Shown piece after piece: positions 47,801 through 57,850 of a DNA stretch of 64,000 nt. The translations under genes and the position numbers were made by a program. Source of the DNA: Isoetes taiwanensis (Eukaryota; Streptophyta; Lycopodiopsida; Isoetales; Isoetaceae); assembly GCA_021234155.1 (NCBI GenBank), contig JAJEKV010000001.1, positions 15,597,203 to 15,661,202 of the forward strand, in the 5' to 3' direction. The first letter of the stretch is position 1. Every line of letters starts with the position of its first letter. The notes under the pieces are model-generated. The model did not search any database, was not told the origin of the DNA, and saw only the letters and a program-made list of their open reading frames with translations.

Positions 47801-49035
47801 TTATTAAGTTTGGCCAATGCTCTTGACTATGAAATCCATCACATGGATGTGAAAACAAATTTTTTAAATGCTATACTAGAGGAAGACATCTTCATGAAAC
47901 AAAATTCCGGTTTTGAGAAAGGAAACAATTTGGTTTGGAAATTGAATAGGGCAAGATATGGTTTGAAGCAAGCTCCAAGAGAATGGTATCTTTGCATAGA
48001 CACTTTTTAAGAGAGCAAGGGTTTGAAAAATTTTAAAATGATGGTAACTTATATAGATACAAAATAGAAGATAAATTTTGTATTATAGCCTTGTATGTAG
48101 ATGATCGCATCATGGTTGCTAATTCCACTCAAGTTCGAAGTTTGCAAAAATATTCTACAAAGATGCATTCAAGATGACAGACTTTAGGGCCCTTGCAAAA
48201 ATTTCGGAATTGAGGTGATTAGAGACAGAAAAACAGATTGTCAAAACTAAAACAAAAAGGGCATATAGAAAATATGCTTAAAAGGTTCAATATGCAACAA
48301 GCTTGTAATCATCAAAACTCCAATTGTACCAGTCATCATTTTAACCGTAAGTTCCGAGGTTGATGCGATGAACCGAGTACATGACACAGTCCCATATCGT
48401 GCTCTAGTAGGGTGTTTACCGATTTGAGCAACAAAGATTTCAGGCCTGACATAACCTATGCCGTCAATATCCCGAAAGCGTAAGATGCAGCAATCCGAGA
48501 AGGTTCACCGGTTGGTCGCAAAAAGAGTATTAAAATATCCGAAAGGAACTCAAGATTATGGGATAACTTTCAATGATAATAATCTAGAAATGTATGCCTA
48601 TTCAGATGCGATCGGGCAGTGTGATCAAACAGAAAGGAAGTCTACTACAGGTTATGTGATTTTTCTTGGAGGAGGCACAATAAGTTGGAGAACCAAGAAA
48701 CAACCGCTATAGCCTTATCTTCGCCAGGTTTAATATGCAGCCTCATCTCTTTTGTCCGTGAGAAATAGTTTGGCTCAAGACTTCTAGAAGAGTTGGATAT
48801 CAAACAGATAAATCCTACAACTATATTTTCTGATAGCCAAAGTTGCATTGCAATAGTCAAAAATCCAGTTGAACATGAGAGAACTAAACATATTGAGTTA
48901 AGCTTGCATTACATCGTAGATCAAGCAAAGAAAGGGCAATATCCAAATGATGTATATCGAACCCACAAACAAATAGCGATGTTTTCACAAAAGGGCTTCC
49001 GTAAAGTAAGTTTACGCTTTTCAAAAGCAAGTTAA
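44863..49035 (+). pseudogene. Copia B gag-pol, frameshifted
   Basis: An ATG at about 44,862 begins a gag parallel to that of A. Recognised pieces: gag (KVSPTIRLKLRNKSPREMW, 45,137-45,361), two zinc-knuckle remnants (NPGHVKSNC, then CGGQGHLASKC, about 45,606-45,710), protease (VVDSGAERS, 45,915), integrase HHCC region (HNRLAHTHANNL, CEGCMLGK; 46,291-46,440), integrase core (FIDDYT, IRSDRG; 46,500-46,740), RT (MDVKTNFLNA, YGLKQAPREWY at 47,840-47,985; YVDD at about 48,091) and RNase H (48,540-48,715, 48,820-49,000). At least ten frame changes or stops separate these. As sequenced it could not be translated, but see the sequence-quality finding. Confidence 0.85.
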
Positions 49036-49055
49036 AGGTTAATTGCTTATGCAAT

Positions 49056-49065
49056 GAAGGAGGAG
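49056..49065 (+). promoter_or_regulatory. Polypurine tract of copia B
   Basis: GAAGGAGGAG immediately before the 3' LTR, as in copia A. Confidence 0.8.
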
Positions 49066-49573
49066 TGTTAGAAAAATGAGGTCATTGCATAAGAGTGTGT
49101 CATATGATATTCGAGCACATAAGGGGATTAGTGACCACATTTTGGCTCCCCTAGGCTAATGAGGATTCATACAAGCATTCATGAGAAGCAAGCAAGGCGC
49201 TGAATGCAAGAAAGAAAAGCTCGAATTGAAAAGTGGCGGCGTGTACTACCCCGAGGTTGCTACCGCCGTAAATCGCTTGGTACCCCCTGCCCCGCCACTT
49301 AGGGTTTTGGGTTGACCGTCAACGGTCAAAGTCAACGATACCGAACTTAAGGATCATCCTATTATCTAGGCAAGTTGGAAAACTTTCTATATGAAGGGCA
49401 TGCACGATTTGACAAGTGGATATGTCCAGATTGGCAAGAAAATATTCATATATATAGGGATGATGGGGATAGATGGAGGTATCTGTTGCAGATGAAGTGA
49501 TAGGTGCGGGTTGGAAGAGGCAGCAGCTTATCTTTGTATACTTAAGTTCATATCCTAAGCTTTGATTCTAACA
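49066..49573 (+). repeat. 3' LTR of copia B
   Basis: 508 bp, paired with the 5' LTR. Differences are clustered at CAG/CTG sites, for example CTGAAATTG to CGAATTG and CCCTGAGG to CCCCGAGG. Confidence 0.95.
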
Positions 49574-49955
49574 CGATTCAACCCTTTTAAGTAGATCAGT
49601 AGTGTGGACTACTGATCTTTCAGCTCCACTATCAACTACAAGAGCATTAGATTTATTAGTCTTTGATTTGTCAATGAAAGCACAAATTTTAGATACCTCA
49701 TCTTCATCCTTTATTTCTTCTTTCTCATTTGTTGATTCTCTAGTCAAGTATGCTCCTGTAGGTCTGCCACCTCGACCCCTTGAAGATCTTCCTCCTCTGC
49801 TAGATCCTCCTCTCCCTTTCTCCCTTGAAAAATCCTTTGGTGTTGGACATTTTGCTGCTACATGTCCTCTTCCTCCACAAGTGTAACAATTAAATTCCTT
49901 ATTCAATTTAGGGCAGTTATTTTTGAAGTGTCCCTGCTCATGACAGTAAAAGCAC
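49574..49955 (-). CDS. Copia A gag C-terminus and protease start (segment between insertions)
   Basis: Minus strand from 49,955: the rest of the first zinc knuckle (FYCHEQGHFKNNC, whose first Cys codon lies on the other side of element C), a second knuckle CYTCGGRGHVAAKC, an Arg/Gly-rich linker (GGSSRGGRSSRGRGG), a short acidic spacer, then the protease active site ALVVDSGAERSVVH and LLKRVES up to the B insertion. The frame is open throughout and in register with the pol segment left of B. Gag coats and packages the element RNA; the protease releases the mature proteins. Confidence 0.92.
49951..49955. repeat. Left target duplication of gypsy C
   Basis: AGCAC at 49,951-49,955 is repeated exactly at 61,438-61,442, a 5-bp duplication made by insertion of element C. 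Confidence 0.93.
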
Positions 49956-50551
49956 TGTTAGTCCTGTGCCTCCTGGTACAGGACTATTCATGCATACGAC
50001 GGACCAAGTCAAGCTCAAGGATCCACAGACAGTGCACGGGGTCGGGTCGTCCAAGGCCCAAAGAAAGACTGTTGCAGACCACGCAGCCAAAGCCTCAAGG
50101 TCTGGCTGGGGCCAAGAGGCGCTCTCGACAAGTGACGGCCTGCCACCGCCTGGCCACAACAAGTGATTCTAGGCACTTCAAGAGGCACCGCCAACATTCC
50201 TCAAAACAGCCTCCTTCCGTGAGTCGGCACCGAGATCACCAGAGTGTCTATATTGGGCCAAAGGCCATTGTACTATATATATGAGTAGAGCTAGCACATG
50301 AGTTTTTAGATGAGTTTTGAATCTTGTCTCTCTTCAGTCTTCTCTCCATTGCGAGAGCTCATGTATGTTCATTATTGATATCAAGGAAGCTTATCATTTT
50401 CCTCTCATTGTTCTCTTCTGTTCTGTTTTCTTCTTCTTCTTGTTCTCTTCTTGCAAATCCCGTGACATAGTCCCCCCGGATTCTCCTATTAGATCCAAGG
50501 GTCCTCACAGAGGGTCGCCTTTGCAGCGTTCCCAGAACCTGACCCCAAACA
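49956..50551 (+). repeat. 5' LTR of gypsy C
   Basis: 596 bp, TGTTAGTCC...CCCCAAACA, with a TATA-like ACTATATATATGAG at about 50,270-50,283. Confidence 0.95.
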
Positions 50552-50598
50552 TCGCCGCCGGGCCGCCGGTCGATTCGATCCTCATTTCTTTTGTCGCC

Positions 50599-53330
50599 AT
50601 GTCTGTCCGAAACTTCACGCCAGAAGAACTCCTTTCTCAGACGGCATCTCGCTTGGAGCGATATCATCGAAGGGAAGCTGTTCGCGACATGTATGGATCA
50701 GCTTACGACATTGAGGGCGCCACATTGGTCTCGGGCTCCGGGCGCCACCCACCCCTCGTGTCATTGCTCACAAATGTCTGTCCCCAGTTCCCGCCCCAAG
50801 CGTGCAAACATTGCTCATGTACCTCGGTCACCTCAACCTTCTGTTTTCATCATATCACTGCTCATCGGGAGCCCTATCAGGGCTCAACCTTCTCAACCTT
50901 ACTTTCATACCCCTACCTTCGATCATGCCTACCCATTCATCACTCTCCAAAGTGCTCAGCCATGGAAGAATTTGAGGCCTCTTCCTTGGTCACAACCATC
51001 ATCTTTTTCACCACCGGTGGGCCTCATCAATGGATATCCACATGTCTCTTTTGAGAACGCCTACCTATGAATTTCCTTTCCCTACATTTCCCACCACTCT
51101 TCCCTTGTTTTTGCAACCTTACATTCGACCTCAAAACCAATGCTCGAGATCTTGGTCTTTTCTCCAAGGACTTCCTCCTCCGACTCATGATTGAATCACC
51201 CCTTCATCGGGGTCTTTCAATCACCATACCACCTCCAACTCCACCTCAATATCCTCACTATGGTTCCCCGTCCATTGCCAACCTCAACCCAACACTTTCA
51301 CCTCTACCTTTTTTCAGACATTTTCAAAAAATTTAAAAGTATCCCAAAAATTGGGAAAAAAAATAAAGGCAAACCATTAGACCAAAGTTGCTCATTAAGG
51401 CCCACATGGAAGTAATGGATTCAATTTGAGGAGCTCGCTGTTTTGAATGGTCATGTGCAACCTCAACTAACTTTTGAAATTCCACATCTTTTTCCAAAAC
51501 CACATTCGAACACTATTTGTGGCAATGGATTCGCTCATCAATGACAACCCATGTCCATGTAAAAATAAGAAAAGAACAAAAAACCATATTTTTAAAACAC
51601 AAGATTGGTATTGAAATACATCATAACCATATATCTTTTTTTTTCTCACTAATGCAACAACCACGGATGATGATCAAAAGTTCATCTCAAAACAACTCAA
51701 ATGACCTTCAACAAGAATTGCCCGCGTAGAGTAGTCATTCTATTGGAGGATTTTGGGGACGACTTCACATTACCTCTAATGCTTAACTTTTTTCGGCAAG
51801 CTCAACCTCGAGCCCCCCAAACGAGAAAGAAGAGAGTGAAATCTTGTATTGTTTAGGTTTCTCCAAACTTTTAGAATGACTTCCTCCGTTTAGCTAACAT
51901 CATTCTACTCATGAAAATACTAATTTAGTTTCTAGCATTATGAATTTGGAGTCCTAGACTTTGCTAGTTAGCATTATTTTTGAATCTTGTCAATCAAAGA
52001 AAATGACTAAAATAAGTGGAATATAATGTTTCCTCCGTTGGCGTGGCTCTTGGGGAGCTCCCTTTTTTCACCCGTCATGGTTCCCCAGAAGTATTTGGGA
52101 AAATTATTCAACCTCAACCGTCAATCCCGCGGCCTAAGAAATATGCGGATCATCGGTGCCATATGCGCAAATATCAAAGGCCACTTGGCGAATGAGTGCA
52201 ACTCCACCAATGGCCCGCCTCATTGTAAAAAGATGCAACATGTGCAATCATGCCCGCGGAAGAGTGCACTTTCGCACCCATCCTACACCTTTCCGCAACA
52301 AGATGGTTTATCAAGTGCAAATCACACCTCGGCACCAATCGCAATATCGCGAGCCACCATTGCGGCAACCCAATCAACTCTATCGACAGCGGGGAGCAAC
52401 AACGGGGACCCAACACACGCCCTCCTTTTGATCCTTGAAGCTTCGGTGTTATCACCGTCAAGAATGGGGTCATACCACCACGCGGCGTGTCCTCAACTTC
52501 CACAAGTTCAAAAGTGCGGCTTCACGGCACAAATCAGACCACATCGGTCGCCTCACGGCTTACCAACTCGGATTGCTAATGGCAAACAAGGCCCGGCGTC
52601 CTGTTCTTCGGAAGCCACCTCCTGCGCCTCGGCAATCACGCTTATCAACCAGCTCCCGCCAATCCACCTCAGATGGATCAACAAGCACAGGAAGAAATTT
52701 TTCAGGCTCTTAATCCTCCAGCCCAGCCATCAAATTGGGTTGGTTTGGTTTCACGCCAAACCAGGGCGTCACGTCCCTTAACCATTATTCCTAATGGCAC
52801 GCAACTGCCCTTTGTTTGTCGACACCATTCCTCATGACGAAGCAAAAAGGTTCACTTTGCACCTGACTTGGAGAAACTCATGCATGTTATGCCTAAAGTT
52901 TGCCAAAGCATTTTGAACCTCATGCAAAAGCTGGCCAAGGCCGCCGCGTTGGCTAATGTTCATGCCACCACTAGAGCTCAACAAAGACAAGAAGCACCTT
53001 CCACGTCTCAACCTCCACGCTCTCAGACATATCCAAATATCGCTGCAGAGGTTGACCTACTCAAAGAAGTTCTTTGCTTCTTTACCACGCACTCCCGCAC
53101 TTGTGGATCAGCCGATCCTTTTTCTCATGTCCCTCTGGAACTCCAAGAGGAGCTAGCCAAAATCAAAATTCCTTTAAGCTTGGCCACAATTTTGAAACTC
53201 GTCTGCTCTCAAGGACCGGTTACCACTCCCCGATTTGTTTTGGTTGAGCTGTTGCTACCTCTACTCCCCGACGGTACATGCCACGGTGGGCAATCAACAA
53301 GTCAATCATGTTCAAATTGACCGGAGGTAG
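50599..53330 (+). pseudogene. Gypsy C gag and protease region, frameshifted
   Basis: It begins at ATG 50,599 (MSVRNFTPEELLSQ, then SRLERYHRREAVRDMYG), about 48 bp after the LTR. The frame soon breaks. Segment 51,290-52,020 is A-rich, poorly matched to D and looks scrambled. Recognition resumes near 52,160 with KGHLANECNSTNGPPHC and CNMCNH knuckle remnants. The protease active-site equivalent is at about 53,320 (C reads ACCGGAGGTAGC where D has GACGGAGGTAGC). Frame changes are frequent and mostly at CAG/CTG sites. Confidence 0.75.
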
Positions 53331-54746
53331 CGGTCAATCTCATCACGGATAAACTCCGCAAACAAATGGGCATCAAACAACTCTATCGTGCCCCATATGA
53401 CATCAAATTGGCCAATGGCCATATCCACGACCTCAAGGCATCCGCCTCTTCTTCACATCAGCATTGGTGATCTCGGTTCCCCTTGGAATTTGGTGTTTGG
53501 AAAGGCTGGAGAAGATCCGTGTGATTATGAAATGTTGGTCGTGAGACCTTTTTCTCCGCCGGGCCAAGAGTATCCATTAGTGGGCGGCCGGATCAGTTAG
53601 TCATCACGGATGGTCACCTCAATGCCACCATGGACTTGGAAGCGAGGCAAAATTATTTCCGTCGACAATGCTTGAACCCTCTCTCTCCACCACCGATTCG
53701 AGGACACCCGGAATATCTATCAAGTTCGAGGCTCCACTGCGAAGTGCGCCTCGTCCTCCCTACCCGAATATGCGATCCTTGGGGAGAAATGACTCTTGAT
53801 CAGACCGTGGCGTGGCTGCTTTGCTTGACCCTTACACGGCTCCTTGCAATCGAATCCAACGTGTTGATCACTTTTCGAATCTTTGAACCTCCTGCCGCTC
53901 ACGAGATGTACCGCCGGCCATGAAGCAACCTGCAGCGATGAAACTTCGGCAACCTCTCTTTTTCACCCGCAGAGTGCCACGCATCTGTTATGCTTCAACC
54001 TCCTGCTCACATTGTCCGGGGACCGCGAAGTTATCCCCATATTCAGACTCACGAAGTCGAGATTGTGGACATAGGCAACAATCGGCTGTCGCATTGCGCA
54101 CATCTTCCGACACCATATCGTAACAGGGCCGTCACGCTCTTCAAAAAGTTCAAACACATTTTCGCCTAGAGCTACAGAGATCTTCGGGGGATCAACAAAA
54201 CCTTGGGGGAACTCACCATTCCTACCAAGTCTGATGCGTCGTCCGGTCTAGCAACGGCGATCTCTCAACCCCAATTACCGTGATCGGCGTTAAAAGCGAA
54301 ATTGACAAACTCCTTCTTCTGCCGGTTTGATCTATGAGGTCAAACATTCTGAATGGGTGAGCCCCATCGTCATTGCACTCAAACACAATGGTAAGATCCG
54401 CGTTTGCGTGGACTACCGAAAACTCAATCAGGCCACGGAGCGTGATCATTTTCCACTTCCCTTCACAGACCAGGTTACGAAGAGGTCTTTGGACATGAGA
54501 TGTACTCCTTCATGGATGGTTTTTAGGGCTACAATCGGATCTCAATCAAAGAATCGATCAACTCAAGACTACTTTCACCACCACAGTAGGGCACTTTTTG
54601 CCTACAAGGTGGTTCCTTTTGGCTTATCAAACTCTCCATCCACGTTTCAACGCATCATGCTCTCGGTTTTTCATGATTTTATGAAGGAAAATCCCTTCTT
54701 ACAAATTTTTCAAGATGACTTCTCGCCCTCTGATTCCCATGGCTGA
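53331..54746 (+). pseudogene. Gypsy C protease tail and reverse transcriptase
   Basis: The RT lead-in at 54,150-54,250 contains the same TAG as D (GTCTAGCAACG at about 54,245). The frame 54,327-54,746 carries KIRVCVDYRKLNQ, VPFGLSNSPSTFQR and IFQDDFS, the FQDD form of the catalytic box. Two short frame changes lie around 54,470-54,600. Confidence 0.78.
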
Positions 54747-54959
54747 CCATTTGGATAAATTGGAACTTCGTCTTTCAAAATGTGATGAGTCCCAAGTTAG
54801 TCTCAATCCGGAGAAATGCACCTTTTGTGTCACCTCGGGTGTTCTTAGGACACGTTGTCGATGAAAGGTATCACCACGGATCCTGCCAAAAATCGTTATG
54901 TGTGCTCAAAGCTCAAGCACCGACCAATATCAAGGAGACACGCTCTTTCCCCGGTAAGG

Positions 54960-55510
54960 TCAATTATTACTCCACCTTCATTCCCGGACTAGCGGCCATT
55001 GCAGATCCCATTCATAAACTCACGGGTGATGAATCCACACGGGCTTGGAATTCCCAAAGGATCTTTGCTTTCCAACAGCTTGAAGCTTTTGCTTACTTTC
55101 GGGCCCGGTTCTTGTTCCTCCTCAATGGGACAAGCCCTTTCATGTTCATGTCGATGTCTGGCGTTTGCTATTGGAGCTGTTCTTTCTCAAGAATATGATC
55201 GCTGCCGACAAACCAAACCGATCGCCCGGCCGAAAACTCAATTCTGCGGCGCAACTATTCTCGCCACGGGCGTGAAGCTTTGGGTCTCATTTTCTTTGTC
55301 CAACGCTTCCGTCACTACCTTTTGGGCGGTCGGATCAAATTCTTTGTTGACCACCAAGCACTCCTTTATTTGATCAACAAATCCACGCCCACGGGCCGCA
55401 TTGCTCGTTGGGTCCTTCTTCTCAAGAATTTGCCCTTTTGAAATTGTTCACAAGGTAGGCAAATCTCATGTTGTCCCGGATTATCTTTCACGCATCCACA
55501 CAGGATGATC
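54960..55510 (+). pseudogene. Gypsy C RNase H
   Basis: KVNYYSTFIPGL (about 54,957-54,993) ends the RT. RNase H pieces lie in several frames (FAIGAVLSQEY at about 55,160-55,195; FFVDHQALLYL and NKSTPTGRIARWV at 55,340-55,420; PDYLSRIH at 55,480-55,500). Confidence 0.75.
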
Positions 55511-55756
55511 CCTCCACTTTGAGTCTCGGGCGCCTTTCACGGCGCTCAACTCTTTTTAGTCACGGCAACACCACATTGGTTCCATGACTTTTCAGCGGTA
55601 CCTCCTCACTGAGCTCTTCCACCGGAGGACATGGCGCTCTCTCATGCCAAAACGACAATCCCGTCGTCATCAATTTCTCAGCGGCGTCCGTGACTACACC
55701 ATGGTTGCGGGGACATCTTTAAAAAAGGGTAAGGATACCATCCTTCGACGGCCAGT

Positions 55757-56788
55757 GTGTTCTACCTCATGAAGTTCCGGATATTGTCCGAAGCTCATCA
55801 AGGGCTAGGTGGTGGTCATTTTCATGGTGACACCACGGCACGCAAAATCCTTCTAGCTGGGTATTTTTGGCCCACGCTCTTCAAAGACGCTCACGCCCAC
55901 GCCCGCACGTGTGATGCTTGCCAGCGTGTGGGACGGCCCACGGCCCGTGACGCTCTTCCCTTGACGCCGGTCGCCACGCCACTTCCCTTCAGCAAATGGG
56001 GAATGGATTTTGTGGGACCCATCGATCCTCCCCGCGGCACACCGTTGCCGCTACGTTCCGGGTTCTCACTGACTACGCTACTAAATGGGCGGAAGCTTGC
56101 GCACTTCCAGACAACACTGCGGCAAGCACAACCAAGGTCCTATATCAACAAATTATCACGCGATTTGGCTGCCCCACGGAGCTGGTCAGTGATCGTGGTG
56201 TCCATTTTATCAATCATACCATCAAGGAGCTGACGGATTATCTCCTGATACATCATCACAAGAGCACACCTTACTATCCTCAAGGCAATGGTTTGGCAGA
56301 AAGCACCAACAAAACTCTGGTCACAATTCTCAAGAAAATTTGTGACGCTTCTCGCACTGACTGGCAAAACAAGCTTCCTACTGTTCTTTGGGCTTACAAT
56401 ACTTGTTTCAAAATAGCTACAGGTCACACTCCCTTCAAATTGGTTTATGGTCAAGAAGCTCTCATGCCGTTTGAATACATCCTTCCAACACTCCGTTTTC
56501 AACTGGCTACTGCCCATAATCCGCCTGCTGCACTCAAAGAAAGGGTCTATCAATTGGAACAGTTGGATGAACTTCGAAGGGATGCTTATATTCGTGTTCT
56601 TCATGGACAACGGTTGCAAAAATCTCTACATGACAAATGTCTGAAGACAAAAACATTCAAAGAAAGAGATTTGGTTCTTCTTTATGATTCTCGGTACAAA
56701 AATTTTCCGGGTAAGCTTAAGTTTCGATGGCTTGGCCCTTATCAAATTGTTCAAGTGGTTCAACCCAGTTTTTCCAGTAGGGTGAGTT
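55757..56788 (+). pseudogene. Gypsy C integrase, nearly open
   Basis: Two overlapping frames (55,757-56,233 and 55,996-56,790) together cover the zinc region (GGGHFHGD, CDAC), the catalytic Asp residues (KWGMDFVGP, LVSDRGVHF), the Glu (GNGLAESTN) and the C-terminal GPY/F motif KFRWLGPYQIVQV. A single frame change lies at about 56,030, where D has an intact reading. The C-terminal end is altered after VVQPS. It supports the reading of the broken D integrase. Confidence 0.85.
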
Positions 56789-57036
56789 AGATGGAACTCC
56801 ATTACCTACATTTGTTAATGGCTTTAAGCCTCAAAACATTTCATACCACGAAAAGTGAAAATCAACCAACGAAAGCTATTCGGGCCTTAAACACAAATGA
56901 TAGTGACTAAACCAGCAGCATATTTATATTATAGGTGGAAATTTTTTTTACAAAATGTGGGCACAACCCAGGCTATTTCCGCTATGGGCACTGCCCCTAT
57001 ATACAAAAAGCGGCCTCGAGCCCTATCTACTAAGTC

Positions 57037-57528
57037 CTAAGAAGAAAAACCCTCTACTCCGGGTTGGGCGCAGGTGATCTTGAGGTGGTAGAGGTTACGC
57101 TCGGGGTCCCAGCGAAGGTGCAGAACCACCTCCATCCCGTTGGTCTTCGGATCGGGATGTTCAGCCATCCCGGCACACCAGCCATCCATTCTCAGGCCAC
57201 GATTGTGGCAGCGCCAGAGGTCCAGACAATCCATCTTGCAGGTAATCCACTCCCTCGACGGTTAGTGGGCATAGTGCGCCTTCGTTCAAACCAGCGGCGG
57301 CCATCTTTGGCGCCATCGGATGTCTTCGCTTCACTCCCCAGTTAGTCTTATATAGCCAACCGAGGAACTCCTTGTCGACGTGGACCAAACAAACTCGCCA
57401 ACGTGTTTGCAATGCAAGGCTGTTTCTAAACTGAGAATCTTTTCTCCCGCCGCATATCTCGCCATGGTACCCTCTGACACATTCGTTTTAATGATATCCC
57501 ACTTCGAGTTGCCAGCATTAAATGCCAT
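57037..57528 (-). pseudogene. Antisense ORF of gypsy C
   Basis: Counterpart of 6,200-6,538. It starts MAFNAGNSKWDIIKTN (57,528), changes frame near 57,390, and continues as pieces with KRRHPMAPKMAAAG, WCAGMAEHPDPKTNGMEV and DPERNLYHLKITC down to 57,037. Joined reading would give roughly 160 residues. No known domain is recognised. Confidence 0.35.
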
Positions 57529-57850
57529 TGCTTCTTTTCATACCCGTCAAACATTAATATGTGTCCTTTGGCCACCTGTCACATCCGATCATTCTCTCAT
57601 GTCTCATCTCCACCGTTCATTGCTTCTCCCTTTGTTGTTTGGGGACTTAGCCAAAATTTTTGCCTCTCCATCGCCTCCTTGGCATCTTTTGACATCGGCA
57701 CCATCCATGGTCATTTGTTTAAGCCCTCATCATACCCCTTCGCCTCCATTTGCGCGCCCTAAACCTTTTCGACCCTCTGCGCCTTCGTCCTCCGTTCTTT
57801 GCCTTCGTCCTCCGCCTTTGAATCACTGTTCTTTTCCGCAAATCTTTGCC

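Larger units (their letters stand above)
44321..49573 (+). mobile_element. Ty1/copia LTR retrotransposon B, inserted in A
   Basis: 5,253 bp with LTRs at 44,321-44,831 and 49,066-49,573 (TGTTAGAAAA...GATTCTAACA). It lies in opposite orientation to A, within A's protease region. Its proteins are clearly of the same family as A (shared VDSGAERS, CEGCMLGK, HMDVKT and KQAPREWY blocks) but with many frame breaks. The LTR pair differs mainly at CAG/CTG sites; elsewhere it is nearly identical, which suggests a recent insertion and sequence error rather than age. Confidence 0.95.
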
